Of a stretch of DNA of 64,000 nt, positions 54,345 through 64,000 are shown in pieces. The DNA lies in assembly GCA_023212645.1 (NCBI GenBank), contig JALBYC010000006.1:62001-126000 (forward strand). Reading direction: 5' to 3'. The position numbers and the translations under genes are program-made. The notes under the pieces are model-generated. The model was not told where the DNA came from. It saw only the letters and a list, made by a program, of their open reading frames with translations, and did not search any database. This DNA is from Farysia itapuensis (taxonomy: Eukaryota; Basidiomycota; Ustilaginomycetes; Ustilaginales; Ustilaginaceae). Each line of letters opens with the position of its first letter. Position 1 is the stretch's first letter.

Positions 54345-56276
54345 ATGCTCCTGACAAGCCCCAAGTCTCGCTCCGCTGCATGTTCACGGGAACCTACTTC
54401 GTCGCAAGCGTCTTCTGCCGGCTCCACTTACGCCTCTTCGCCCTCGACGGCGTCTTCCACACGTCTGCTAGCCTCGTCGGATCAAGCATCCAACTCTACT
54501 AGTCCAGCTACTCCCTCAGATCGTGCTTCCCGTCTGTCTCAGCCAGGCAAAGGCGCAGCACACGCAACAGCATCCTTGCACATCTCATCTGCAGCTCTGT
54601 CCACTCAGTCATTGCCGTCCACTCAGCGACTTGCAGAAGACAGTCCCGATCTACATCGCGATCTTTGCCAACCAACTGTTTCAAGCAACATGAACCATCC
54701 TGAGTTGGCCCGCACTTGGACAAATACTGAATTTCATCAGCCGTCCGGGTCAGCGACGGATTCGGCCACCGAACTGCAGCACACCTTGAGCACTAGCCCA
54801 GATCCCAGCAATGCTCCAGCGCACAAAGCACGGCGCACTAGCCCTGGTGGTTCGCGTGCATCCGACTTGAACGCCAGCAGCGCCAATTCACAGCAAGTCA
54901 TGACAAGTCATGCTGACAGTACGCGCAGGTCATCTTTGACCGAAGCTAGGCGCAGTCATTCCCCGCTTTCCTTTCCAAGAGACCACGCTGAATCTCAGCA
55001 ACTCGGGCCTGGACAAAGAACGGGCAGGTCGAGCCACGTTGAGCCTGACGCATCCGCTGCACCTACGGGTCCTCAGCATCAAGAGAGTGATGCGTCCAGA
55101 CCGAGCCAATTGTCACCACGCTCTAAGGCAAACAACCACAGTCTTGCAACAAGTCCTTCCACATTTGGCACTGACACTTCCGTCACTTCATCTACGGGTT
55201 TTCACACAGATCCAACAAAGAAAGAAAACCACTCTTCGAAGCCTCAGAGTTCTCAGCCACCCAAGATGAACTTGGCCAAACATCCTCCACAAGACTTGCT
55301 CAAGATTTTGGCCACTTTGCTACATGAGATAGCGACAGCCAACGACGAGTTTCAGCCTGGTGGATCCAAGGACGACCCGAAGAGAATTCGTCGGGGACCT
55401 CGCAGTCGTGAAAGATCCACACCTTCCACTCCAGCCGACGGACCGGAAACTACAGTAGGCTCTTCACGCGACTTTCGCATGCCGCAGGGCTCTCATCTCT
55501 CATTCAACGACGAGAGACGGCCTTCTGTCACCGCAGCAGCGCTCAGTGCGTTGGCGACACCCTCCAGTACTTTGTGTTTCCACGCACGGAACGTGCCGAG
55601 TATCAGCATTGAATCGTATCTTTTGCGAATCCTCAAGTACTGTCCTACTACGAACGAAGTCTTCCTAAGCTTGCTCGTCTACTTCGACCGGATGAGCAGG
55701 ATGGGGTCAGGCGCAAAGCCTGGCTCTAATGGGGAAGGAGAGCTAGCAGGAGAAGCAGCCGGCTTGCCTCGAGCCTCTGGCCGAATGGACCGCAGCACTG
55801 AATCCTTGACAAGAGATGATGGAGAACAAGCGTACACCCATCCCGGTATTCGCGGATTTGCGATCGACAGCTACAATGTTCATCGGCTTGTGATTGCTGG
55901 CATCACTGTAGCAAGTAAATTCTTCAGTGACGTATTCTACACCAACAGCAGATATGCAAAGGTAGGAGGCCTGCCGCCCCACGAACTCAATCAGCTGGAG
56001 TTGCAGTTCCTTCTTCTCAATGACTTCAGGCTGACGATCCCACTCGAGGAAATGCAGCGCTATGCTGATCAGCTACTCGCGTACGGCAGCGGCCGAGCAG
56101 AAAGTCTGGTAGTGGCAACAGAGCCAAGTGTGCCATCGCAGGCTACGGCCGCAATTGCAAGCCCTGCCACTGTCGAAGATCAGGGAGCTGCAGGCGGATC
56201 CTTGCACACTGCGTCGATTACTGCTTCGCAGCAGGCAGATAGCCAAGGAGATGTACAAATGCAAGACGCTTATTAG
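54345..56276 (+). CDS. Pho80-like cyclin (Pho85-type CDK partner)
   Basis: A cyclin that would bind a Pho85-type kinase, linking phosphate or nutrient state or morphogenesis to phosphorylation. The ATG at 54345 gives 643 residues. About 400 N-terminal residues are Ser/Thr/Pro-rich and disordered, with KHPPQDLLKILATLLHEIA at about 315 as a helical lead-in. The cyclin box runs about 408-570: FHARNVPSISIESYLLRILK, TTNEVFLSLLVYFDRMS, then SYNVHRLVIAGITVASKFFS and FYTNSRYAKVGGLPPHELNQ. A loop of about 45 residues splits it after DRMSRM. The short Ala/Gln-rich tail ends the protein. Pho80-versus-Pcl assignment rests on the conserved box and is fairly secure at family level. Confidence 0.92.
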   Translation: MLLTSPKSRSAACSREPTSSQASSAGSTYASSPSTASSTRLLASSDQASNSTSPATPSDRASRLSQPGKGAAHATASLHISSAALSTQSLPSTQRLAEDSPDLHRDLCQPTVSSNMNHPELARTWTNTEFHQPSGSATDSATELQHTLSTSPDPSNAPAHKARRTSPGGSRASDLNASSANSQQVMTSHADSTRRSSLTEARRSHSPLSFPRDHAESQQLGPGQRTGRSSHVEPDASAAPTGPQHQESDASRPSQLSPRSKANNHSLATSPSTFGTDTSVTSSTGFHTDPTKKENHSSKPQSSQPPKMNLAKHPPQDLLKILATLLHEIATANDEFQPGGSKDDPKRIRRGPRSRERSTPSTPADGPETTVGSSRDFRMPQGSHLSFNDERRPSVTAAALSALATPSSTLCFHARNVPSISIESYLLRILKYCPTTNEVFLSLLVYFDRMSRMGSGAKPGSNGEGELAGEAAGLPRASGRMDRSTESLTRDDGEQAYTHPGIRGFAIDSYNVHRLVIAGITVASKFFSDVFYTNSRYAKVGGLPPHELNQLELQFLLLNDFRLTIPLEEMQRYADQLLAYGSGRAESLVVATEPSVPSQATAAIASPATVEDQGAAGGSLHTASITASQQADSQGDVQMQDAY

Positions 56277-57963
56277 GATGATTGCGTCGCTTATCTAGCA
56301 TAGACAAGCATACTTCCAACTCGACAACCGCTAATCTATCGCATTACCTTTTAGAGCAAGAACTCTGACCTTCATGTGGGTTCCGACTTCCGATTGACAC
56401 TACTTCCTGGGCCGGATGAGTGAGGACCTGAGTCAATGTCCAGCAGACGATTGATCAAGGACGTCCGGACCGACATTCTCATACCCTAGTGCTCGCTCGG
56501 TAGTCGGTACTGAAGAAAAATTGGTCCGCAAAAGCGTCGTGGGAAGACGGCGTCGCAAACAAAGAACAGTTTTTGCGAAACAATGGGATTGGATTCGCGC
56601 TTGAATCGCCAGATAGAATTTCTGAATCTGATGTGCATCCGAACAGAGCGAGCTGCATGGCCTGCAGTGGCGACAATGCCCCTTCTGAGAGTCCAGAGAC
56701 CGTACACAATGAAGCCTTTTGTAGAGCAGGAGTATCATGCTGACGATCAAGAACATTTAGCCGCGCGTAACTGATAAATGTGTTCGAGAGTTGCCGCGTT
56801 GGGTGCCGTTGCCTTTCAAAACTGCACTGTCTGACGTTGTGGCTGATATAGACGTTGCATATGGACTCTGTTTCGTGCGTAATGAACATCCCTAGACATC
56901 CTGTCAGCTGTTCATTCAAGATCACGCTCCGTGAATATGTGAACCCCCAATTGTTTCCCTCACACACAAACTCCTCGCGTACTGAATCCGGTCAATTGCT
57001 TCCAGATCGTCACGTACAGAGACGTGTTCTGTGATGCATTGGACAGGTTCCGAGCTTCCAGCTTCCCGTGTCGATCTCCGACAAGCGCTGTATATTCCAT
57101 ACATCTGCATTGTCAGCTATGTAAGCACGCGGTTGAGCTCGCTGATCAAGCAACTTCACCAACCGTCCTTCATTTGATACGTGACTGTCTTCAGACCTCG
57201 AGTTCGAATGTATGCGGTTATATGAATTGTAGTGCTGTGCGATCGCTCGTAGAGCTTCAGCTGATGGCGAGCGGACTACTAGGAGAGAGTCCTCCTTTGT
57301 TCTTCTGCAGCTAACCTCCCCCTTTGTTTCCTTACGCGCCACCCTTGTCTTACACACTGTAAACTTGGTCCGGACGCTCCCATTGTTGTTAGCATTGTTA
57401 CAATGTGAACCCCAGGCCTAGTGCTTATTTTGCATTGTTGCAGCAACTCACTTCCATAGCTTTATCGCTTTATCTGTGTGACATCGCCTTCTGTGATACA
57501 TTTACCTCTACAGGGCACTAGACCCTCAAGTGTCGGTCATAACGGACACGCCACTTGTCGTCATCCACAACACAGCTCTTGACATCCCGGCGTCATTGAA
57601 GCCGCACAAGCACGTCCTGTCTTGTGTTTCATCTGCACACTTCTTTACCATCGTCCAGGGTTGATCATGATTCCAGCTTGAATCCCGCCCAAACTTACTC
57701 CTACCCCGCTTTGTTCGCCGCATGCGACTGCGCGATCGCGTCCGAAGAACCAATCAACCTCGCTCTGAATTTGTGATTTCCTGCTACGGCTGCAGGCTTC
57801 CGAGTAAGCTGCTACAAGGTGCGAATATCGTTCTGCTCTTAACGTAGTAGCCTTTCCTTCAGCCATCACAACAGCTCTGTACACCTATCCTATTTCAGGC
57901 GAAGCGTAACCCTCTTCCCAGGCGGAAAGTGTCGACCTGTCATATCTTGGCCCGACAAACATC
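56277..57963. other. 1.7 kb upstream region of the HMG-box gene
   Basis: No supported gene. A long upstream region is common for regulatory genes. Two ACAAAGG motifs on the minus strand lie 27 bp apart near 57294-57327. Confidence 0.6.
57294..57327 (-). promoter_or_regulatory. two HMG-box-type sites upstream of the HMG gene
   Basis: On the minus strand ACAAAGGAG and ACAAAGGGG occur at 57300-57292 and 57327-57319. The second differs at one base from ACAAAGGGA, the pheromone response element bound by the HMG protein Prf1 in Ustilago maydis. They lie about 640-670 bp before the ATG. Autoregulation is a hypothesis. Confidence 0.35.
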
Positions 57964-60051
57964 ATGGCACAATACGTTGGACAAGAGGTATCTCAAGACG
58001 AGTCTTCCAAACCTACCTGCCTCTTTCAGGACTGGTCTGTAACGCCTTCTTTCGCAGAGTCTCAGTCGGATAACAACTTGCTACGAGCTCATTTTGATGA
58101 TCCGACGCAGGAACTGTACAATTTGCTGCCAACAGATGACGTTCTCGAGCGGCAATATAAAAGACGGGAAACTCATCCCATTGGGAAATCTCTGCCTCCT
58201 TCAAAGCAGCCAAACGTGTCTCACGCTAGAAAGACACCCCCTGACCATGTCAAGCGACCACGCAATGCCTTCATCCTCTTTCGCTCGCATACGGTCGCTG
58301 AAAATCTGATCCCCAAAGAGGTTGAGAAGGACCATCGCAACATCAGTCGGATCATTTCCCACATGTGGAAGAGCCTAAGCGATGCAGAGCGATCCGTGTG
58401 GACGCGAAGGGCTATGCAAGAGAAGGAAGAACACAAACGGCTGCATCCAGACTACAAGTACAAGCCCACAGTTCGTCTGAGCACGGTCACTCGTCGAAAC
58501 GTCAAAAAGCTGGAGAACGGAGACGAAGAATGTCAAGAAATTGCGGACGTGATTCTCAAGGCCCAAGGTCGCAGCGGGTTGGTCCTTGCGCCAGCCAAGA
58601 GTAGGGCATCGGCCAAGAAAAGGGAAAGAGAGGAACCGAAGCTCAAGTCTCGAAAGATGTGCAAGGCGCCCAAAAGACCTGCTGCCGGGATCCATGCTCC
58701 GACGGAACGGCTCGACGCTGTTAGCCTATTCACGTCTGCCAGCAACAGCTTCAGACGCATGTCGCCTCCGGAGTTTCAAGCAACTCTGCCTAGCGAATGC
58801 GACGATGAAGAGCAAGCCGAGAATCTTAGGTCAGCTATTATGCAGCGTCGCGCATCGTCTGCACCTCCGTCTCCATACCATTTCCTACCTGCGGCGAACG
58901 TCTACCCCGGAGCGGTGACGGAGTCTTTGGTCTATTCAGCCGACAGTGATATTGGCGCACCAGGTAGCGTTCGCGAAGATTCGAGGCTATCTGCTCCTAC
59001 GTCCCAAAAGACGACAGCTGAAGTCAGCAGCTCTAGATACGTAAGACCGCGACCAGCCCCGATCTCCAACACTTGGCAATCTGGACTCTGCGATGATCAA
59101 GCCTCGCCATACTCTCAATCCTCCACCAAAGAAGGCGAATGTCCTAGCAAGACTATGCCTCGCCCGCTATCTAGTGTGAAGAACTTTTTCAATCCATGGG
59201 TATTCGACTCGAGCAACAATCCGATGTTGATGTCTCCGATGAGGAGCACGATAAAAGACCTCAGAAGAACGAGCTCCCTCGCGTGCTTGCAGCAAGAAAG
59301 CAGGATCTCTTCCATGGGCGTCGAGTCAGATTGTGTGGAATCCAAAGGATCGACCTACTATTCGGACACAGTCGGTCTCTTCGAAGAAGCAGCTCGAGCA
59401 GCAGCCGCAAATCTCGATGCTGAACTCGACCACTTTTACATAGACCCGTCGCTGCATCACGACGCATTTCAGAACCATGCCGATGATCATCAAGTTGTTC
59501 CGCGTGCATCGAGCCTGGCGCGCGAGCTCTCTCGCGATCGAAGATGGAGCCCTCGCTTGTCTTTCTGTGGAAGCACCCTTGCTGCTGCTGCCCGAGACTG
59601 GACGAATCGTTGCAACAAGCAAGACACTGACACTTTCGTACAAGATCAACAACTGCATCCGAACAATGACTACGGTTTTCCAGAGCCGCAATCTGAATTG
59701 GACAACCGAGAAAAGCTTACAGCTGGACAAACACCTTCTCTGGATACGCTCAAGCAATCCATCGAGCAAGCGGTAGCCGACGTCCTTCACAAATTGGAGC
59801 ACCAGCTTGGCGACAAAGACCAAGGAGTGGCGCTAACCCGAGAAATTTTATATTCCTTGGGCACTCAATTGTCTTGCGGTAAGGAGAGCTCAACGCTAGG
59901 CTCTGGTGGCGGTAATATGCGACATGCAGGTCGAGACGAGGCATTCCGTTCGCACGAAGAGGAGATAGGCCGGAAGGCATCCATTGCCTCGAACGAAGGG
60001 CGGCACTCCTCGCATTTTCCTTCCCCGATACAGCTTGCACTGTTCCACTAG
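57964..60051 (+). CDS. MATA-type HMG-box transcription factor
   Basis: A sequence-specific nuclear factor of the class that includes Ste11, Prf1 and Rop1. The ATG at 57964 gives 695 residues. The HMG box is at about 90-168: HVKRPRNAFILFRSHTVAEN, HRNISRIISHMWKSLSDAER and EEHKRLHPDYKYKP. A basic segment follows, with KKREREEPKLKSRKMCKAPK as a likely nuclear signal. The rest is Ser-rich and disordered, with a helical stretch near 595-620. Smut Prf1 and Rop1 both control mating genes, and this gene could be either or a paralogue; the box alone does not decide. Confidence 0.9.
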   Translation: MAQYVGQEVSQDESSKPTCLFQDWSVTPSFAESQSDNNLLRAHFDDPTQELYNLLPTDDVLERQYKRRETHPIGKSLPPSKQPNVSHARKTPPDHVKRPRNAFILFRSHTVAENLIPKEVEKDHRNISRIISHMWKSLSDAERSVWTRRAMQEKEEHKRLHPDYKYKPTVRLSTVTRRNVKKLENGDEECQEIADVILKAQGRSGLVLAPAKSRASAKKREREEPKLKSRKMCKAPKRPAAGIHAPTERLDAVSLFTSASNSFRRMSPPEFQATLPSECDDEEQAENLRSAIMQRRASSAPPSPYHFLPAANVYPGAVTESLVYSADSDIGAPGSVREDSRLSAPTSQKTTAEVSSSRYVRPRPAPISNTWQSGLCDDQASPYSQSSTKEGECPSKTMPRPLSSVKNFFNPWVFDSSNNPMLMSPMRSTIKDLRRTSSLACLQQESRISSMGVESDCVESKGSTYYSDTVGLFEEAARAAAANLDAELDHFYIDPSLHHDAFQNHADDHQVVPRASSLARELSRDRRWSPRLSFCGSTLAAAARDWTNRCNKQDTDTFVQDQQLHPNNDYGFPEPQSELDNREKLTAGQTPSLDTLKQSIEQAVADVLHKLEHQLGDKDQGVALTREILYSLGTQLSCGKESSTLGSGGGNMRHAGRDEAFRSHEEEIGRKASIASNEGRHSSHFPSPIQLALFH

Positions 60052-60350
60052 AATCAATTTGTTGTCAACCCCAAGAATCGTGAATGACAGATAGTGCGAC
60101 TTGACGCGGGTGTTTGACAGCACGGTGACTGACAGGTGCAAATCCGGGCGAGCGGATAGCAGGCTGGACGGCTAGGTCCAAATTTCCGAAATTCCGAATT
60201 TGCAGAATTGCGGATGTTAGGCCCAATATTTTTGTCACGTGTAGAACTGCAAAAAGTGCTTTGCGGGCTAGCAAGGGCCAGACCTCAGTGAAGGTTCTGG
60301 CTTTTCCGATCCTCCCTGACATCTATCACACTCATAGCTAAGTCTCCAAG
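60052..60350. promoter_or_regulatory. eS4 promoter region with TCACGTG box
   Basis: About 300 bp between the HMG gene stop and the eS4 leader. TCACGTG at 60235-60241 is a Cbf1-type box, about 115 bp before the eS4 exon end; Cbf1 takes part in ribosomal-protein gene control in some yeasts. Nearby AATTTCCGAAATTCCGAATT (60181-60200) is a short near-repeat. Confidence 0.4.
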
Positions 60351-61568
60351 AGTAAGTGTGGCTCACGCAGAGCATCGACAACAGCATATCGCCATTTCGG
60401 AAAGCAGTCTACGCTGCTGCGCTGTAGATGGCGCGGCTTTGACGAGAAGCGATGTTCTCTGTATTGATGTATGCGAGGGGCAGACATGCTGACCTTTTGC
60501 TTTGACTTCTGTCCACTCTCCGCGAACGCAACCCTTTGCAACTGTCCACCTTTCACCCGTTCCTGTCATGTTCGTAACTTGCAGTGGTTCGAGGCCCAAA
60601 GCACCACCTTAAGCGACTAAATGCTCCATCCTCGTGGATGCTGGACAAACTGTCCGGTACCTACGCACCCCGACCCACCAACGGTCCCCACAAGCTCCGT
60701 GAGGCTCTTCCTTTGATCGTAAGTAGCAGCAACTCCGCAGTCGAAGTGGCACCTCTCTGGCTTTGTCCGACCAACTACACTTGCACCGGTCGTTACTCTT
60801 CGACTCGCACTTTGGCCCGCTCTATAGCATCGGTCATGCAAGGCAAAAGCCAGAGAGGCCATAGCAACGCCAATGGACTTCGAACTGACATTCTCTCGCC
60901 GATTCCAGATTCTCCTTCGAAACCGATTGAAGTACGCTCTCAATGGACGAGAGGTTGTTGCCATCACCGCTCAGCGACTGATCAAGATCGACGGCAAGGT
61001 TCGCACCGACCCTACGTACCCCACAGGTTTCCAGGACGTCGTTTCCATTGAGAAGTCCGGCGAGCACTTCCGTATCCTCTACGATGCCAAGGGTCGATTC
61101 ATCGTTCACCGCATCACTGCTGAGGAGGCAACTTACAAACTCTTGAAGGTTAAGAAGGTTCAGCTCGGTGCCGGCGGTGTCCCACACATTGTCACTCACG
61201 ACGGCCGAACGATTCGATACCCTGACCCTGCCATCAAGGTCAACGACACCGTCCGATTCGACATTGAGAACCAGAAGTTGCTCGACTTTGTGCACTTCGA
61301 CACTGGTGCCTCGGTCATGGTCACTGGTGGTCGTAACCAGGGCCGAGCCGGTGTCATCACCGGCCGTGAGCGTCACGTTGGAGGTTTCGACATCGTTCAC
61401 GTTCGTGATGTTCTTGGACGAGACTTCTCCACTCGTCTCTCGAACGTCTTCGTTCTGGGCGAGGGTGGCAAGCCCATGATCTCGATGCCCCGCGGTGGCG
61501 GTGTCAAGCTCTCCATTACCGAAGAGCGAGACCAGCGACGCCGACAGAAGGAGGCCCGTGGACAGTAA
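60351..61568 (+). CDS. RPS4: 40S ribosomal protein eS4 (start codon split by an intron)
   Basis: A small-subunit ribosomal protein, 264 residues. The coding exons are base 60351 (only the A of ATG), 60585-60718 and 60909-61568. Intron 1 (233 nt, GTAAGT to TTGCAG) splits the start codon as A|TG, giving [20 protein letters not shown]. Intron 2 (190 nt) falls before [16 protein letters not shown]. The protein then shows [26 protein letters not shown], the KOW region [19 protein letters not shown] and the end [10 protein letters not shown]. No ATG upstream of exon 2 is in frame without splicing. The first-exon call is inferred from the exact donor fit and family start sequence; no box C/D snoRNA is clear in either intron. 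Confidence 0.92.
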
Positions 61569-62232
61569 TTTCGTTCGCGTGCAGGATGTAGCCGACACGT
61601 CCAGTAATCATCCTCTGGACGCCGTGCTGCATCTTTTTCCTCCCTCTTGTATTCTTCCTACTTTCGGACCGATGGACATTTGTCCGTCCTAGATCCGCGC
61701 ACACCTTCACTCACGCCTCAAGGCACAGCATTCCTATATGTTCACACACATCGCACACTCAAAAAGATCCTTTGAAATGTACCATTTCTCCAGCCTGGCC
61801 TTCACTATGAGCTCTCTGTCTCAGAATATTCCTATCGCTCAGAGCAACAGTCTCCGATATTAGCAGAGCGCGCGAGCGCGCGAGCGAAGAGCAGCGCCAG
61901 GCGATCTGACAAGCGGAACTTTCATGATTGGTCAGCATTTCAGCAACAGCACGAGAGCTTCTTCCAGCATTACTCAGTATAGGAATCTGTGCCAATGGCG
62001 TCAGCAAACCGAACAGACGAGAGGGAATGGTGGATGGTTGATTCACAAGCGTGCATGCAAAATTACGACGTGATAAAGGGGCAAGGGCAGAAGTAGAAGG
62101 ATGCTTGAAGCTTTCGCTTGCAAAGTTGCAAGCAGAGCTTGATGCGTGTGCATCCATGTCTATTGCATGATTCTGTGATCGATTTGTACAAGATAGAAAG
62201 CAGCAGCGTGTGACTATCGACCCATGAACGAT
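61569..62232. other. eS4-cytochrome c convergent intergenic region
   Basis: 664 bp between convergent genes. It contains a GCGCGCGA-type simple repeat at about 61867-61887. No gene is supported. Confidence 0.6.
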
Positions 62233-62693
62233 TTACTTGGTCTCATCCTTGAGGTAAGTGATGAGGTCGTTGCGGTCCTTGTCCTTCTTCAGTCCGGCGA
62301 AGGCCATCTTGGTACCTGGGATGTACTTCTTTGGGTTTTCAAGGTACTCAAAGAGAGTCTCCTCGTCCCATGTGATGCCCTTGTTGACATTGGCCTGTGT
62401 GTAAGAGAAGCCCTCAACCGAGCCAGTCTTTCGTCCAAAGAGTCCATGAAGGTTGGGTCCGACTGTGTGTGAGAAACTTGCATGTCAGTCTGACTGTAAT
62501 GTTACGGCGTTCCTGATCGGTGGCGGTGTACAAGCTAGCGTTCTACGCTGGTCTGGTATCACCAGAGAAATGTCTCCTCAAAATGTAGCCACTTACCTTT
62601 GTTGGGTTCGCCGGATCCGAGAGTGTGGCACTGAGCACATCGGGTCTTGAAGAGACCAGCGCCCTTCTTCAGATCACCTTCCTTGAAGCCCAT
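62233..62693 (-). CDS. CYC1: cytochrome c
   Basis: The mobile electron carrier between complexes III and IV in the mitochondrial intermembrane space. Two exons: 62693-62597 and 62462-62233; the 134 nt intron has GTAAGT and CAG ends. The 108-residue protein starts [15 protein letters not shown]. The heme motif CAQCH is at residues 19-23. [19 protein letters not shown] follows the splice site, [12 protein letters not shown] holds the axial Met, and the end is [10 protein letters not shown]. No presequence, as expected for cytochrome c. Lys residues that face the redox partners are conserved. Confidence 0.97.
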
Positions 62694-63506
62694 GATGAAG
62701 AAGTGTGTGTAGAAGTCGAGGAGGTTGAAGCTTTGAAAGCTGTGTGTGAAGTGTTGGTGGTGGCAAAGAAAAATGAGTAAAAGTGAGGATCACTGATGTA
62801 TTTGTGTTCAGTCTGAACCCGTGTACCGGGCTGTTCCTCGAGCGGCTATACTTGGGGGCCCTTTGCTGACTGAGTTGAGCTCCGATGATCAGCCAATAGT
62901 ATCTTCACTAATGACAAGAAATTTTTCCAAATTTTCCTTCCATGCTCGACAAAAGCACCGATCCGTTCAATTCAGCCAGTGAGCTCAGAAATCTTTCAAA
63001 TCAATTTCCCCTACGGCGAAAGAATTCCGAGGCATCCCGACATTATCCGCCTACGTATGAGGCCATGAGGTCACGTGCCGAGCAACTTGTTAGAGTAACG
63101 GTTACACAACATCCAACGCGCGAACGGCCAACGGCCAACGACTTGGCGGCTAACGAGCGAACGACGGAGCACATCAACGTTGCTGAGATGTGAAGGATTT
63201 TGCACATGGATCTGACCGACACGTATCACCACGTTGCCAGAGGTCGACACAAGCTTGCACACACATGCCTGGAGCATCGGTATCAGAATTATTTATGAGT
63301 CAAAGCCGCTACCGGTCAAAGTAGCAACAAAGATGTTATATGAAAGGGACAACGCCGCTACGAGTACATCCTCCTCCGGACGAGCGCCGCTAAGATCGAG
63401 TGAACTACACTCGTAGATAGAGTGGTCCGACAATCTGCCTTGTCCAGAAGGAAAGAAACTGCTGGTACATGGTGGTATCTTTGGTATGCTGAGTCAAGAG
63501 AGATGT
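62694..63506. other. cytochrome c promoter and MARVEL gene 3' region
   Basis: 813 bp between same-strand genes. A CCAAT box at 62893-62897 lies 200 bp before the cytochrome c ATG. CGGCCAACGGCCAACG near 63124-63139 is a short tandem repeat. No gene is supported. Confidence 0.55.
62893..62897. promoter_or_regulatory. CCAAT box upstream of cytochrome c
   Basis: CCAAT on the plus strand (ATTGG on the gene strand), 200 bp before the ATG. CCAAT boxes bound by the Hap complex control cytochrome c genes in fungi; a single 5-base box is weak evidence on its own. Confidence 0.35.
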
Positions 63507-64000
63507 TTAGGCGAGAGACTCCTTGACGGAACGGCCACCGCGGAAAGCACCGCCGCCAATGAAGAGGACCACGGCCAGCATGAGAGTGAGAATGATCCAG
63601 CCGATCCAGGCGAATGCCATGAGAGCCTTGGTCGAGTTGCAGTAAGGGAATGGGTATCCCTTGTCAGCACAGTTGAAGCTGCCTCCAGTTCGGTCGGTCA
63701 AGGCAGCGGCACCAGCCATCCAGAAGATCCACGTGAGGAACAGAGTGATGGTGTGGCCGGCGATCGAAGTGATGACACCTCCAACGCTCATAAGGAAGAG
63801 AACGGTCTGTGAATTCGATGTTGGTCAGTATAGAGTTCTCGACCCTTTTCTTCTGTATCAACTCACATAAGCAATGCCAACGACGAAGCCCCACCATCCG
63901 GCAAAGACAAGGAAGCGAGTTGCATTGTTGATGCCGCTGGTAGGTGGGTTGTGGTTGGAGTTGTAGTCAGCGACAAGTGTCGAGGCAATAACGGCAACAA
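63507..64000 (-). CDS. MARVEL-type four-helix membrane protein (5' end outside window)
   Basis: Two exons are visible: 63806-63507 and one running from 63867 past 64000; a 60 nt intron (GTGAGT to CAG) joins them in phase. The visible 143 residues hold at least three membrane helices (FLVFAGWWGFVVGIAY, TITLFLTWIFWMAGAAAL, FAWIGWIILTLMLAVVLFIG). A Cys-containing loop (SFNCADKGYPFPYCNSTKA) lies before the last helix, and the tail ends RSVKESLA. The layout matches fungal MARVEL proteins such as Nce102-like eisosome/plasma-membrane proteins. The N-terminus and first helix lie outside. Function is not assignable beyond membrane organisation. Confidence 0.8.

Noticed and set aside
60352..60908. Possible snoRNAs in the two eS4 introns
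   Set aside because: Only weak C-box-like TGATGT and scattered CTGA strings; no paired terminal stem or convincing box pair.
61867..61887. GCGCGCGA repeat as a regulatory element
   Set aside because: It is a short simple repeat between convergent genes, best explained by slippage.

Overview
This window is nuclear DNA from a fungus, most likely a smut-type basidiomycete (Ustilaginomycotina). Genes are compact, mostly uninterrupted or with a few 60-75 nt GT-AG introns, and carry long Ser/Pro/Gln-rich disordered regions. There is a CON7-type C2H2 factor, a fungal ADAM protease, a Pho80-type cyclin and a MATA-type HMG-box protein. The genus cannot be fixed from sequence alone. I support 26 protein genes. 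The first (SEC16) and last (a MARVEL-type membrane protein) are cut by the window edges. No tRNA, rRNA or CRISPR array was recognised.

Layout: 1-10.1 kb holds SEC16 (3' part), GPI16/PIG-T and a large ferric-reductase-type flavocytochrome. At 11.3-11.8 kb there is a 410 bp MITE-like element that ends inside the stop codon of a signal peptide peptidase gene. From 13.5 to 24.1 kb lie a Ydj1-type DnaJ, a secreted GH25 lysozyme, a KpsF/GutQ-type sugar-phosphate isomerase, a DHA1 drug/polyamine transporter and a YTH-domain m6A reader. From 24.3 to 28.1 kb one long gene encodes a TBC Rab-GAP fused in frame to a complete Uba4/MOCS3 (E1-like plus rhodanese) protein; it is divergent from a TFIIIC90-type subunit gene with four exons. 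From 31 to 41 kb are a class I glutamine amidotransferase, a Djp1/Caj1-type DnaJ, a Pif1 helicase, a Cys/Met PLP enzyme and a CON7-like zinc-finger factor, the last preceded by a 2.8 kb gene-free region. From 43.7 to 53.7 kb are a very acidic unknown protein, 3-ketoacyl-CoA thiolase, a divergent histone H3/H4 pair and an ADAM metalloprotease. From 54.3 kb to the end are the Pho80-like cyclin, the HMG-box factor, ribosomal protein eS4, cytochrome c and the MARVEL protein.

The genes do not form a pathway cluster; this is an ordinary chromosomal arm with housekeeping and regulatory genes. Local logic is still visible. SEC16, GPI16 and signal peptide peptidase all act in the early secretory pathway. 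H3 and H4 share one 849 bp promoter with two ACGCGT boxes and an octamer. Cytochrome c has a CCAAT box upstream.

The points most worth a second look are: (1) the TBC-Uba4 fusion; (2) the MITE-like element whose TA duplication supplies two bases of a stop codon; (3) eS4, whose start codon exists only after splicing (A|TG); (4) two adjacent bacterial-type genes separated by a perfect hairpin; and (5) a thiolase with no clear peroxisomal signal but with a possible alternative N-terminus.
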